From NCBI GenBank assembly GCA_032622095.1, contig CP136063.1, positions 25,048,987-25,112,986 on the forward strand: 64,000 nt of DNA, read 5' to 3'. Each line of letters opens with the position of its first letter. Position 1 is the stretch's first letter. Of the stretch, positions 23,301 through 38,700 are shown one piece after another. The DNA comes from Siphonodentalium dalli (taxonomy: Eukaryota; Mollusca; Scaphopoda; Gadilida; Siphonodentaliidae). A program made the translations under genes and the position numbers. A model generated the notes under the pieces. The model was not told the origin of the DNA, made no database searches, and saw only the letters and a list, made by a program, of their open reading frames with translations.

Positions 23301-26300
23301 CGCATGCCTTGGGTGCTCTTACTCTTGTGTTTGAATATATATTAACTTAGTGGTCACTCTAAGGTGGCGAATTATATCGCTTACTATTGTCTTCATGATA
23401 TTAACGTAATTAACTTAACATGCCAATATGGTCATCCTGAGTAGCAAAATACTACTAGTACGAAAATTACGCATACCTTGGGTGTTCTTTCTCTTGTGTT
23501 TGAATATATATTAACTTAGTGGTCACTATAAGGTGGCGAATTCTATCATTAATATGGTTTTCATGATATTAACCTAATTAAATTAACATGCCAATTGATA
23601 TGGTCATCCTGAGTAGCAACATACTACTAGTACGAAAATTACGCATGCCTTGGGTGCTCTTACACTTGTGTTTGAATATATATTAACTTAGTGGTCACTC
23701 TAAGGTGGCGAATTATATCGTTTACTATTGTCTTCATGATATTAACGTAATTAACTTAACATGCCAATATGGTCATCCTGAGTAGCAAAATACTACTAGT
23801 ACGAAAATTACGCATACCTTGGGTGTTCTTTCTCTTGTGTTTGAATATATATTAACTTAGTGGTCACTATAAGGTGGCGAATTCTATCATTAATATGGTT
23901 TTCATGATATTAACCTAATTAAATTAACATGACAATTGATATGGTCATCCTGAGTAGCAACAAACTACAAGTACGAAAATTACGCATGCCTTGTGTGCTC
24001 TTACTCTTGTGTTTGAATATATATTAACTTAGTGGTCACTCTAAGGTGGCGAATATATCGATTACTATTGTCTTCATGATATTAACGTAATTAACTTAAC
24101 ATGCCAATATGGTCATCCTGAGTAGAAAAATACTACTAGTACGAAAATTACGCATACCTTGGGTGTTCTTTCTCTTGTGTTTGAACATATATTAACTTAG
24201 TGGTCACTCTAACGTAGCGAATTCTATCGCTTAATATGGTCTGCATACAATTAACCTAAATAACTTAACATGCCAATATGTTCATCCTGAGTAGCAAAAT
24301 ACTACTAGTACGAAATTACGCATACCTTGTGTGCTCTTACTCTTGTGTTTGAATATATATTAACTAAGTGGTCACTCTAAGGTTGCGAATTATATCGCTT
24401 AATATGGTCTTCATGATATTAACCTAATTAACTTAACATGCCAATATCGTCATCCTGAGTAGCAAAATACTACTAGTATGAACATATTACGCATACCTTG
24501 GGTGCTTTTACTCTTGTGTTTGAATATATATTAACTAAGTGGTCACTGTAAGGTGGTGAATTCTTTCGCTTAATATTGTCTTCATAATATTAACTTAATT
24601 AACTTAAGATGCCAAAATACTACTAATACGAAAATTACGCATAACTTGGCTGTTCATACCAATATGGTCATCCTGAGTAGCAAAATACTACTAGTACGAA
24701 AATTACGCATACCTTGGGTGTTCTTTCTCTTGTGTTTGAACATATATTAACTTAGTGGTCACTTTAACGTAGCGAATTCTATCGCTTAATATGGTCTTCA
24801 TAAAATTAACCTAATTAACTTAACATGCCAATATTTTCATCCTGAGTAGCAAAATACTATTAGTACGAAACTTACGCATACCTTGGGTGCTCTTACTCTT
24901 GTGTTTGAATATATATTAACTTAGTGGTCACTATAAGATGGCGAATTCTATCATTAATATGGTTTTCGTGATATTAACCTAATTAAAATAACATGCCAAT
25001 ATGGTCATCCTGTGCGGCAAAATACTACCAGTACAAAAATTACGAATACCTTGGGTGATCTTACTCTTGTGTTTGAATATATATTAACTTAGTGGTCACT
25101 TTAAGGTGGCGAATTATATCGTTTACTATTGTCTTCATGATATTAACGTAATTAACTTAACATGCCAATATGGTCATCCTGAGTAGCAAAATACTACTAG
25201 TACGAAACTTACGCATACCTTGGGTGCTCTTACTCTTGTGTTTGAATATATATTAACTTAGTGGTCACTATAAGATGGCGAATTCCATCATTAATATGGT
25301 TTTCATGATATTAACCTAATTAACTTAACATGCCAATATTTTCATCCTGAGTAGCAAAATACTATTTGTACGAAAATTACGCATACTTTGGGTGCTCTTA
25401 CTCTTGTGTTTGAATATATATTAACTTAGTGGTCACTCTAAGTTGGCGAATTCTATCGCTTAATATGTCTCTTGTGTTTGAATATATATTAACTTAGTGG
25501 TCACTCTAAGGTGGCGACTTCTATCGCTTACCATTGTCTTCATGATATTAACCTAATTAACTTAACATGCCAATATGGTCATCCTGAGTAGAAAAATGCT
25601 ACTATAACGAAAATTACGCATACCTTGGGTGTTCTTTCTCTTGTGTTTGAACATATATTAAATTAGTGGTCAGTCTAAGGTAGCGAATTCTTTCGCTTAA
25701 TATGGTCTGCATAAAATTAACCTAATTAACTTAACATGCCAATATGTTCATCCTGAGTAGAAAATACGACTAGAATGAAAATTACGCATACCTTGGGTGT
25801 TCTTTCTCTTGTGTTTGAATATATATTAACTTAGTGGTCACTATAAGGTGGCGAATTCTATCATTAATATAGTTTTCATGATATTAACCTAATTAAATTA
25901 ACATGCCAATTGATATGGTCATCCTGAGTAGCAACAAACTACAAGTACGAAAATTACGCATGCCTTGGGTGATCTTACTCTTGTGTTTGAATATATATTA
26001 ACTTAGTGGTCACTCTAAGGTGGCGAATTATATCATTAATATGGTTTTCATGATATTAACCTAATTAAATTAACATGCCAATATGGTCATCCTGTGTAGC
26101 AAAATACTACTAGTACGAAAATTTCGCATACCTTGTGTGTTCTTTCTCTTGTGTTTGAACATATATTAACTTAGTGGTCACTCTAACGTAGCGAATTCTA
26201 TCGCTTAATATGGTCTTCATACAATTAACCTAATTATCTTAACATGCCAATATGTTCATCCTGAGTAGCAAAATACTACTAGTACGAAATTACGCATACC

Positions 26301-29300
26301 GTGTGTGCTCTTACTCTTGTATTTGAATATATATTAACTAAGTGGTCACTCTAAGGTTGCGAATTATATCGCTTAATATGGTCTTCATGATATTAACCTA
26401 ATTAACTTAACATGCCAATATCGTCATCCTGAGTAGCAAAATACTACTAGTATGAACATATTATGGATAACTTGGGTGCTTTTACTCTTGTGTTTGAATA
26501 TATATTAACTAAGTGGTCACTGTAAGGTGGTGTATTGTTTCGCTTAATATTGTCTTCATAATATTAACTTAATTAACTTAAGATGCCAAAATACTACTAA
26601 CACGAAAATTACGCATACCTTGGCTGTTCATACCAATATGGTCATCATGAGTAGCAAAATACTACTAGTACGAAAATTACGCATACCTTGGGTGTTCTTT
26701 CTCTTGTGTTTGAACATATATTAACTTAGTGGTCACTTTAACGTAGCGAATTCTATCGCTTAATATGGTCTTCATAAAATTAACCTAATTAACTTAACAT
26801 GCCAATATTTTCATCCTGAGTAGCAAAATACTATTAGTACGAAACTTACGCATACCTTGGGTGCTCTTACTCTTGTGTTTGAATATATATTAACTTAGTG
26901 GTCACTATAAGATGGCGAATTCTATCATTAATATAGTTTTCGTGATATTAACCTAATTAAAATAACATGCCAATATGGTCATCCTGTGCGGCAAAATACT
27001 ACCAGTACAAAAATTACGAATACCTTGGGTGATCTTACTCTTGTGTTTGAATATATATTAACTTAGTGGTCACTTTAAGGTGGCGAATTATATCGTTTAC
27101 TATTGTCTTCATGATATTAACGTAATTAACTTAACATGCCAATATGGTCATCCTGAGTAGCAAAATACTACTAGTACGAAAATTACGCATACCTTGGGTG
27201 TTATTTCTCTTGTGTTTGAATATATATTAACTTAGTGGTCACTATAAGGTGGCGAATTCTATCATTAATATGGTTTTCATGATATTAACCTAATTAAATT
27301 AACATGCCAATTGATATGGTCATCCTGAGTAGCAACATACTACTAGTACGAAAATTACGCAAGCCTTGGGTGCTCTTTCTCTTGTGTTTGAATATATATT
27401 AACTTAGTGGTCACTCTAATGTGGCGAATTATATCGCTTACTATTGTCTTCATGATATTAACGTAATTAACTTAACATGCCAATATGGTCATCCTGAGTA
27501 GCAACATACTACTAGTACGAAAATTACGCATACCTTGGATGTTCTTTCTCTTGTGTTTGAAAATATATTAACTTAGTGGTCACTCTAAGGTGGCGAATTC
27601 TATCATTAATATGGTTTTCATGATATTAACCTAATTAAATTAACATGCCAATTGATATGGTCATCCTGGGTAGCAACATACTACTAGTACGAAAATTACG
27701 CATGCCTTGGGTACTCTTACTCTTGTGTTTGAATATATATTAACTTAGTGGTCACTCTAAGGTGGAGAATTATATCGCTTACTATTGTCTTCATGGTATT
27801 AACGTAATTAACTTAACATGCCAATATGGTCATCCTGAGTAGCAAAATACTACTAGTACGAAAATTACGCATATCTTGGGTGTTCTTTCTCTTGAGTTTG
27901 AATATATATTAACTTAGTGGTCACTATAAGGTGGCGAATTATATCGCTTAATATGGTCTTCATAAAATTAACCTAATTAACTTAACATGCCAATATTTTC
28001 ATCCTGAATAGCAAAATACTATTTGTACGAAAATTACGCATACTTTGGGTGCTCTTACTCTTGTGTTTGAATATATATTAACTTAGTGGTCACTCTAAGT
28101 TGGCGAATTCTATCGCTTAATATGTCTCTTGTGTTTGAATATATATTAACTTAGTGGTCACTCTAAGGTGGTGACTTCTATCGCTTACCATTGTCTTCAT
28201 GATATTAACCTAATTAACTTAACATGCCAATATCGTCATCCTGAGTAGCAAAATACTACTAGTATGAACATATTACGCATACCTTGGGTGCTTTTACTCT
28301 TGTGTTTGAATATATATTAACTAAGTGGTCACTGTAAGGTGGTGAATTCTTTCGCTTAATATTGTCTTCATAATATTAACTTAATTAACTTAAGATGCCA
28401 AAATACTACTAATACGAAAATTACGCAAACCTTGGCTGTTCATACCAATATGGTCATCCTGAGTAGCAAAATACTACTAGTACGAAAATTACGCATATCT
28501 TGGGTGTTCTTTCTCTGGCGTTTGAACATATATTAACTTAGTGGTCACTCTAACGTAGCGAATTCTATCGCTTAATATGGTCTTCATAAAATTAACCTAA
28601 TTAACTTAACATGCCAATATTTTCATCCTGAGTAGCAAAATACTATTAGTACGAAACTGACGCATACCTTGGGTGCTCTTACTCTTGTGTTTGAATATAT
28701 ATTAACTTAGTGGTCACTATAAGATGGCGAATTCTATCATTAATATGGTTTTCATGATATTAACCTAATTAAAATAACATGCCAATATGGTCATCCTGTG
28801 CGACAAAATACTACCAGTACAAAAATTACGAATACCTTGGGTGCTCTTACTCTTGTATTTGAATATATATTAACTTAGTGGTCACTCTAAGGTGGCGAAT
28901 TCTTTCATTAATATGGTTTTCATGATATTAACCTAATTAAATTAACATGCCAATTGATATGGTCATCCTGAGTAGCAACATACTACTAGTACGAAAATTA
29001 CGCATGCCTTTGGTGCTCTTACTCTTGTGTTTGAATATATATTAACTTAGTGGTCACTCTAAGGTGGCGAATTATATCGCTTACTATTGTCTTCATGATA
29101 TTAACGTAATTAACTTAACATGCCAATATGGTCAGTCTGAGTAGCAAAATACTACTAGTACGAAAATTACGCATACCTTGGGTGTTCTTTCTCTTGTGTT
29201 TGAATATATATTAACTTAGGGTCACTCTAAGGTGGCGAATTCTATCATTAATATGGTTTACATGATATTAACCTAATTAAATTAACATGCCAATTGATAT

Positions 29301-32300
29301 GGTCATCCTGAGTAGCAACATACTACTAGTACGAAAATTACGCATGCCTTGGGTGCTCTTACTCTTGTGTTTGAATATATATTAACTTAGTGGTCACTCT
29401 AATGTGGCGAATTATATCGCTTACTATTGTCTTCATGATATTAACCTAATTAACTTAACATGCCAATATGGTCATCCTGAGTAGCAACATACTACTAGTA
29501 CGAAAATTACGCATACCTTGGGTGTTCTTTCTCTTGTGTTTGAAAATATATTAACTTAGTGGTCACTATAAGGTGGCGAATTCTATCATTAATATGGTTT
29601 TCGTGATATTAACCTAATTAAAATAACATGCCAATATGGTCATCCTGTGCGGCAAAATACTACCAGTACAAAAATTACGAATACCTTGGGTGCTCTTACT
29701 CTTGTATTTGAATATATATTAACTTAGTGGTCACTATAAGGTGGCGAATTCTATCATTAATATGGTTTTCATGATATTAACCTAATTAAATTAACATGCC
29801 AATTGATATGGTCATCCTGAGTAGCAACATACTACTAGTACGAAAATTAGGCATGCCTTGTGTGCTCTTACTCTTGTGTTTGAATATATATTAACTTAGT
29901 GGTCACTCTAAGGTGGCGAATTATATCGCTTACTATTGTCTTCATGATATTAACGTAATTAACTTAACATGCCAATATGGTCATCCTGAGTAGCAAAATA
30001 CTACTAGTACGAAAATTACGCATACCTTGGGTGTTCTTTCTCTTGTTTGAATATATATTAACTTAGTGGTCACTATAAGGTGGCGAATTATATCGCTTAA
30101 TATGGTCTTCATAAAATTAACCTAAATAACTTAACATGCCATTATTTTCATCCTGAGTAGCAAAATACTATTTGTACGAAACTTACGCATACTTTGGGTG
30201 CTCTTACTCTTGTGTTTGAATATATATTAACTTAGTGGTCACTCTAAGTTGGCGAATTCTATCGCTTAATATGTCTCTTGTGTTTGAATATATATTAACT
30301 TAGTGGTCACTCTAAGGTGGCGACTTCTATCGCTTACCATTGTCTTCATGATATTAACCTAATTAACTTAACATGCCAATATGGTCATCCTGAGTAGAAA
30401 AATGGTACTATAACGAAAATTACGCATACCTTGGGTGTTCTTTCTCTTGTGTTTGAACATCTATTAAATTAGTGGTCACTCTAAGGTAGCGAATTCTATC
30501 GCTTAATATGGTCTGCATAAAATTAACCTAATTAACTTAACATGCCAATATGTTCATCCTGAGTAGAAAATACGACTAGAATGAAAATTACGCATACCTT
30601 GGGTGTTCTTTCTCTTGTGTTTGAATATATATTAACTTAGTGGTCACTATAAGGTGGCGAATTATATCATTAATATGGTTTTCATGATATTAACCTAATT
30701 AAATTAACATGCCAATTGATATGGTCATCCTGAGTAGCTACAAACTACAAGTACGAAAATTACGCATGCCTTGGGTGCTCTTACTCTTGTGTTTGAATAT
30801 ATATTAACTTAGTGGTCGCTCTAAGGTGGCGAATTATATCATTAATATGGTTTTCATGATATTAACCTAATTAACTTAACATGCCAATATGGTCATCCTG
30901 AGTAGAAAAATGGTACTAGTATGAACATATTACGCATACCTTGGGTGCTTTTACTCTTGTGTTTGAATATATATTAACTAAGTGGTCACTGTAAGGTGGT
31001 GAATTCTTTCGCTTAATATTGTCTTCATAATATTAACTTAATTAACTTAAGATGCCAAAATACTACTAATACGAAAATTACGCATAACTTGGCTGTTCAT
31101 ACCAATATGGTCATCCTGAGTAGCAAAATACTACTAGTACGAAAATTACGCATACCTTGGGTGTTCTTTCTCTTGTGTTTGAACATATATTAACTTAGTG
31201 GTCACTTTAACGTAGCGAATTCTATCGCTTAATATGGTCTTCATAAAACTAACCTAATTAACTTAACATGCCAATATTTTCATCCTGAGTAGCAAAATAC
31301 TATTAGTACGAAACTTACGCATACCTTGGGTGCTCTTACTCTTGTGTTTGAATATATATTAACTTAGTGGTCACTATAAGATGGCGAATTCTATCATTAA
31401 TATGGTTTTCGTGATATTAACCTAATTAAAATAACATGCCAATATGGTCATCCTGTGCGGCAAAATACTACCAGTACAAAAATTACGAATACCTTGGGTG
31501 ATCTTACTCTTGTGTTTGAATATATATTAACTTAGTGGTCACTCTAAGGTGGCGAATTCTATCATTAATATGGTTTTCATGATATTAACCTAATTAAATT
31601 AACATGCCAATTGATATGGTCATCCTGAGTAGCAACATACTACTAGTACGAAAATTACGCATGCCTTGGGTGCTCTTACTCTTGTGTTTGAATATATATT
31701 AACTTAGTGGTCACTCTAAGGTGGCGAATTATATCGCTTACTATTGTCTTCATGATATTAACGTAATTAACTTAACATGCCAATATGGTCATCCTGAGTA
31801 GCAAAATACTACTAGTACGAAAATTACGCATACCTTGGGTGTTCTTTCTCTTGTGTTTGAATATATATTAACTTAGTGGTCACTATAAGGTGGCGAATTC
31901 TATCATTAATATGGTTTTCAAGATATTAACCTAATTAAATTAACATGCCAATTGATATGGTCATCCTGAGTAGCAACATACTACTAGTACGAAAATTACG
32001 CATGCCTTGGGTGCTCTTACACTTGTGTTTGAATATATATTAACTTAGTGGTCACTCTAAGGTGGCGAATTATATCGTTTACTATTGTCTTCATGATATT
32101 AACGTAATTAACTTAACATGCCAATATGGTCATCCTGAGTAGCAAAATACTACTAGTACGAAAATTACGCATACCTTGGGTGTTCTTTCTCTTGTGTTTG
32201 AATATATATTAACTTAGTGGTCACTATAAGGTGGCGAATTCTATCATTAATATGGTTTTCATGATATTAACCTAATTAAATTAACATGACAATTGATATG

Positions 32301-34597
32301 GTCATCCTGAGTAGCAACAAACTACAAGTACGAAAATTACGCATGCCTTGTGTGCTCTTACTCTTGTGTTTGAATATATATTAACTTAGTGGTCACTCTA
32401 AGGTGGCGAATTATATCGCTTACTATTGTCTTCATGATATTAACGTAATTAACTTAACATGCCAATATGGTCATCCTGAGTAGAAAAATACTACTGGTAC
32501 GAAAATTACGCATACCTTGGGTGTTCTTTCTCTTGTGTTTGAACATATATTAACTTAGTGGTCACTCTAACGTAGCGAATTCTATCGCTTAATATGGTCT
32601 GCATACAATTAACCTAATTAACTTAACATGCCAATATGTTCATCCTGAGTAGCAAAATACTACTAGTACGAAATTACGCATACCTTGTGTGCTCTTACTC
32701 TTGTGTTTGAATATATATTAACTAAGTGGTCACTCTAAGGTTGCGAATTATATCGCTTAATATGGTCTTCATGATATTAACCTAATTAACTTAACATGCC
32801 AATATCGTCATCCTGAGTAGCAAAATACTACTAGTATGAACATATTACGCATACCTTGGGTGCTTTTACTCTTGTGTTTGAATATATATTAACTAAGTGG
32901 TCACTGTAAGGTGGTGAATTCTTTCGCTTAATATTGTCTTCATAATATTAACTTAATTAACTTAAGATGCCAAAATACTACTAATACGAAAATTACGCAT
33001 AACTTGGCTGTTCATACCAATATGGTCATCCTGAGTAGCAAAATACTGCTAGTACGAAAATTACGCATACCTTGGGTGTTCTTTCTCTTGTGTTTGAACA
33101 TATATTAACTTAGTGGTCACTTTAACGTAGCGAATTCTATCGCTTAATATGGTCTTCATAAAATTAACCTAATTAACTTAACATGCCAATATTTTCATCC
33201 TGAGTAGCAAAATACTATTAGTACGAAACTTACGCATACCTTGGGTGCTCTTACTCTTGTGTTTGAATATATATTAACTTAGTGGTCACTATAAGATGGC
33301 GAATTCTATCATTAATATGGTTTTCGTGATATTAACCTAATTAAAATAACATGCCAATATGGTCATCCTGTGCGGCAAAATACTACCAGTACAAAAATTA
33401 CGAATACCTTGGGTGATCTTACTCTTGTGTTTGAATATATATTAACTTAGTGGTCACTTTAAGGTGGCGAATTATATCGTTTGCTATTGTCTTCATGATA
33501 TTAACGTAATTAACTTAACATGCCAATATGGTCATCCTGAGTAGCAAATTACTACTAGTACGAAACTTACGCATACCTTGGGTGCTCTTACTCTTGTGTT
33601 TGAATATATATTAACTTAGTGGTCACTATAAGATGGCGAATTCCATCATTAATATGGTTTTCATGATATTAACGTAATTAAAATAACATGCCAATATGGT
33701 CATCCTGTGCGGCAAAATACTACCAGTACAAAAATTACGAATACCATGGGTGCTCTTACTCTTGTATTTGAATATATATTAACTTAGTGGTCACTCTAAG
33801 GTGGCGAATTCTATCATTAATATGGTTTTCATGATATTAACCTAATTAAATTAACATGCCAATTGATATGGTCATCCTGAGTAGCAACATACTACTAGTA
33901 CGAAAATTACGCATGCCTTGGGTGCTCTTACTCTTGTGTTTGAATATATATTAACTTAGTGGTCACTCTAAGGTGGCGAATTATATCGCTTACTATTGTC
34001 TTCATGATATTAACGTAATTAACTTAACATGCCAATATGGTCATCCTGAGTAGCAAAATACTACTAGTACGAAAATTACGCATACCTTGGGTGTTCTTTC
34101 TCTTGTGTTTGAATATATATTAACTTAGTGGTCACTATAAGGTGGCGAATTCTATCATTAATATGGTTTTCATGATATTAACCTAATTAACTTAACATGC
34201 CAATATGGTCATCCTGAGTAGCAAAATACTACTAGTACGAAAATTACGCATACCTTGTGTGTTCTTTCTCTTGTGTTTGAATATATATTAACTTAGTGGT
34301 AACTATAAGGTGGCGAATTATATCGCTTAATATGGTCTTCATAAAATTAACCTAATTAACTTAACATGCCAATATTTTCATCCTGAGTAGCAAAATACTA
34401 TTTGTACGAAAATTACGCATACTTTGGGTGCTCTTACTCTTGTGTTTGAATATATATTAACTTAGTGGTCACTCTAAGTTGGCGAATTCTATCGCTTAAT
34501 ATGTCTCTTGTGTTTGAATATATATTAACTTAGAGGTCACTCTAAGGTGGCGACTTCTATCGCTTACCATTGTCTTCATGATATTAACCTAATTCAC
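20386..34597. repeat. Satellite array, ~169-170 bp monomer with higher-order repeats (part 1)
   Basis: Head-to-tail monomers with a step of about 167-172 bp. Each carries CATGCCAATATGGTCATCCT, TACTACTAGTACGAAAATTA, TGTTTGAATATATATTAACT and TTAGTGGTCACTCTAAGGTG. Two main variants often alternate: one with GAATTCTATCATTAATATGG and AATTGATATGG, the other with ATATCGCTTACTATTGTC and AACGTAATTAAC. Rare variants recur together with a period of about 8.7-9.0 kb: the TTAGGGTCACTC monomer at 20519 and 29215, the short monomer with TATGTCTCTTGTG at 21577 and 30275, and the CTTGGCTGTTCATACC monomer at 22389 and 31083. Monomer length, AT-richness and repeat order are as in centromeric satellites; that role is inferred. 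Stop codons occur in all frames. Confidence 0.95.
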
Positions 34598-34601
34598 TTA
34601 A

Positions 34602-35699
34602 CTCGTTTGGGACTTGATTCTTTTGAGAAAACATTACTTACAGACGAGATTGTTTGCAGAAATGCTCACTTTTATATAATTTTATAGCAATTTATGCGTT
34701 TATTCAATGTTGGGTCAGACCATTTGCCACGGCAGAATTCTCCGCGTGACAACTTATACAATATGAGTGATCATCCGTAGTCTATAAATTTTCTAGAAAT
34801 TTTGGGTAAATACCACCAAATTGCGACCGGTTACCATAGCAACACATTTTCGGAACTGTATGCGTTTGGGGCTGTAATTTCGCTATATGACGATACCTTT
34901 GCGACATTTTGAATCAAATATAAATTATTTCCAAAGTTAAATGATCCAGGAATATTTTGCCAACATCTGGAACTAGCCTTGCTCAAAAATCACCCATCAC
35001 CGACAGAGGGCGCAATTCAAAATGGCCGCCAACCCCCCGTTTTCTAACGTTAAAATGCTTACATTCATATCATTTTATAGCACTGTATGCGTTAATTTAA
35101 TGCTGGGTCAGACCATTTGCCATTTCGGAATTCTCCATGTGACAGCTCATAATATATGGGAGATTATCCGTTGTCTATAAATCTTCCAAATAATTTTGTT
35201 TGGGTAGATACCACCAAATTGCGACCGATTTTCGGAAAATTATGCGTTTGGGGTCTGTAATTTCGCTATGCGATATGTCTGTATGCGACATTTGTAATCA
35301 AATGTAATTAATTTCCAAAAAATCGGATCCAGGAATATTCTTAAATTACTCTCGCTTCTTGTTCCTTCTGTTGGAGGGGTCAACATTCACCTGCCATGGT
35401 TATTGCCAACCGAAAACTTGTCTACGCTTAGGCTACCGGCGACGCCATTTTGGAACAATGACGTCACGAATCACGGCACGCGAACCCCACGTGACGCCAA
35501 AAATAGGTTACATCTTCATGGACCCCTCACTGAGTGATCGGCCTATATTGAATACATGATACTATGCCCAAAACCATTTAATTATAAAAGATTCATTCGC
35601 TGATAACAAGTGCATGAACTGGGAAACGGATATATCCGTTTCCCGTCCTGTAGGTAATGTTTTGGGAAACGGATATATCCGTTTCCCGTCCTAAACGAG
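34602..35699. mobile_element. 1098-bp element with TTAA duplication inserted in the satellite
   Basis: TTAA lies at 34598-34601 and 35700-35703, and the satellite monomer continues exactly across it. Termini are inverted: CTCGTTTGGGAC (34602-34613) and GTCCTAAACGAG (35688-35699), 11 of 12 matching. Two perfect 24-bp palindromes with half GGGAAACGGATA lie near the right end at 35621-35644 and 35664-35687. The interior is two degenerate direct copies of about 300 bp (34676-34985 and 35076-35345). TTAA suggests a piggyBac-type non-autonomous element, although the ends are not the usual CCC. It encodes no transposase. Confidence 0.75.
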
Positions 35700-35703
35700 T
35701 TAA

Positions 35704-38700
35704 CATGCCAATATGGTCATCCTGAGTAGAAAAATGCTACTATAACGAAAATTACGCATACCTTGGGTGTTCTTTCTCTTGTGTTTGAACATATATTAAA
35801 TTAGTGGTCAGTCTAAGGTAGCGAATTCTTTCGCTTAATATGGTCTGCATAAAATTAACCTAATTAACTTAACGTGCCAATATGTTCATCCTGAGTAGAA
35901 AATACGACTAGAATGAAAATTACGCATACCTTGGGTGTTCTTTCTCTTGTGTTTGAATATATATTAACTTAGTGGTCACTATAAGGTGGCGAATTCTATC
36001 ATTAATATGGTTTTAATGATATTAACCTAATTAAATTAACATGCCAATTGATATGGTCATCCTGAGTAGCAACAAACTACAAGTACGAAAATTACGCATG
36101 CCTTGGGTGATCTTACTCTTGTGTTTGAATATATATTAACTTAGTGGTCACTCTAAGGTGGCGAATTATATCATTAATATGGTTTTCATGATATTAACCT
36201 AATTAAATTAACATGCCAATATGGTCATCCTGTGTGGCAAAATACTACTAGTACGAAAATTACGCATACCTTGTGTGTTCTTTCTCTTGTGTTTGAACAT
36301 ATATTAACTTAGTGGTCACTCTAACGTAGCGAATTCTATCGCTTAATATGGTATTCATACAATTAACCTAATTATCTTAACATGCCAATATGTTCATCCT
36401 GAGTAGCAAAATACTACTAGTACGAAATTACGCATACCGTGTGTGCTCTTACTCTTGTATTTGAATATATATTAACTAAGTGGTCACTATAAGGTTGCGA
36501 ATTATATCGCTTAATATGGTCTTCATGATATTAACCTAATTAACTTAACATGCCAATATCGTCATCCTGAGTAGCAAAATACTACTAGTATGAACATATT
36601 ACGGATAACTTGGGTGCTTTTACTCTTGTGTTTGAATATATATTAACTAAGTGGTCACTGTATTAAGGTGGTGTATTGTTTCGCTTAATATTGTCTTCAT
36701 AATAATAACTTAATTAACTTAAGATGCCAAAATACTACTAACACGAAAATTACGCATACCTTGGCTGTTCATACCAATATGGTCATCATGAGTAGCAAAA
36801 TACTACTAGTACGAAAATTACGCATACCTTGGGTGTTCTTTCTCTTGTGTTTGAACATATATTAACTTAGTGGTCACTTTAACGTAGCGAATTCTATCGC
36901 TTAATATGGTCTTCATAAAATTAACCTAATTAACTTAACATGCCAATATTTTCATCCTGAGTAGCAAAATACTATTAGTACGAAACTTACGCATACCTTG
37001 GGTGCTCTTACTCTTGTGTTTGAATATATATTAACTTAGTGGTCACTATAAGATGGCGAATTCTATCATTAATATAGTTTTCGTGATATTAACCTAATTA
37101 AAATAACATGCCAATATGGTCATCCTGTGCGGCAAAATACTACCAGTACAAAAATTACGAATACCTTGGGTGATCTTACTCTTGTGTTTGAATATATATT
37201 AACTTAGTGGTCACTTTAAGGTGGCGAATTATATCGTTTACTATTGTCTTCATGATATTAACGTAATTAACTTAACATGCCAATATGGTCATCCTGAGTA
37301 GCAAAATACTACTAGTACGAAAATTACGCATACCTTGGGTGTTATTTCTCTTGTGTTTGAATATATATTAACTTAGTGGTCACTATAAGGTGGCGAATTA
37401 TATCATTAATATGGTTTTCATGATATTAACCTAATTAAATTAACATGCCAATTGATATGGTCATCCTGAGTAGCAACATACTACTAGTACGAAAATTACG
37501 CAAGCATTGGGTGCTCTTTCTCTTGTGTTTGAATATATATTAACTTAGTGGTCACTCTAATGTGGCGAATTATATCGCTTACTATTGTCTTCATGATATT
37601 AACGTAATTAACTTAACATGCCAATATGGTCATCCTGAGTAGCAACATACTACTAGTACGAAAATTACGCATACCTTGGATGTTCTTTCTCTTGTGTTTG
37701 AAAATATATTAACTTAGTGGTCACTCTAAGGTGGCGAATTCTATCATTAATATGGTTTTCATGATATTAACCTAATTAAATTAACATGCCAATTGATATG
37801 GTCATCCTGGGTAGCAACATACTACTAGTACGAAAATTACGCATGCCTTGGGTACTCTTACTCTTGTGTTTGAATATATATTAACTTAGTGGTCACTCTA
37901 AGGTGGAGAATTATATCGCTTACTATTGTCTTCATGGTATTAACGTAATTAACTTAACATGCCAATATGGTCATCCTGAGTAGCAAAATACTACTAGTAC
38001 GAAAATTACGCATACCTTGGGTGTTCTTTCTCTTGAGTTTGAATATATATTAACTTAGTGGTCACTATAAGGTGGCGAATTATATCGCTTAATATGGTCT
38101 TCATAAAATTAACCTAATTAACTTAACATGCCAATATTTTCATCCTGAATAGCAAAATACTATTTGTACGAAAATTACGCATACTTTGGGTGCTCTTACT
38201 CTTGTGTTAGAATATATATTAACTTAGTGGTCACTCTAAGTTGGCGAATTCTATCGCTTAATATGTCTCTTGTGTTTGAATATATATTAACTTAGTGGTC
38301 ACTCTAAGGTGGTGACTTCTATCGCTTACCATTGTCTTCATGATATTAACCTAATTAACTTAACATGCCAATATCGTCATCCTGAGTAGCAAAATACTAC
38401 TAGTATGAACATATTACGCATACCTTGGGTGCTTTTACTCTTGTGTTTGAATATATATTAACTAAGTGGTCACTGTAAGGTGGTGAATTCTTTCGCTTAA
38501 TATTGTCTTCATAATATTAACTTAATTAACTTAAGATGCCAAAATACTACTAATACGAAAATTACGCAAACCTTGGCTGTTCATACCAATATGGTCATCC
38601 TGAGTAGCAAAATACTACTAGTACGAAAATTACGCATACCTTGGGTGTTCTTTCTCTTGCGTTTGAACATATATTAACTTAGTGGTCACTCTAACGTAGC

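Noticed and set aside
35359-35559. Open frame inside the TTAA element
   Set aside because: Short, unrecognised and non-conserved between the two internal direct copies of the element; no transposase motifs.
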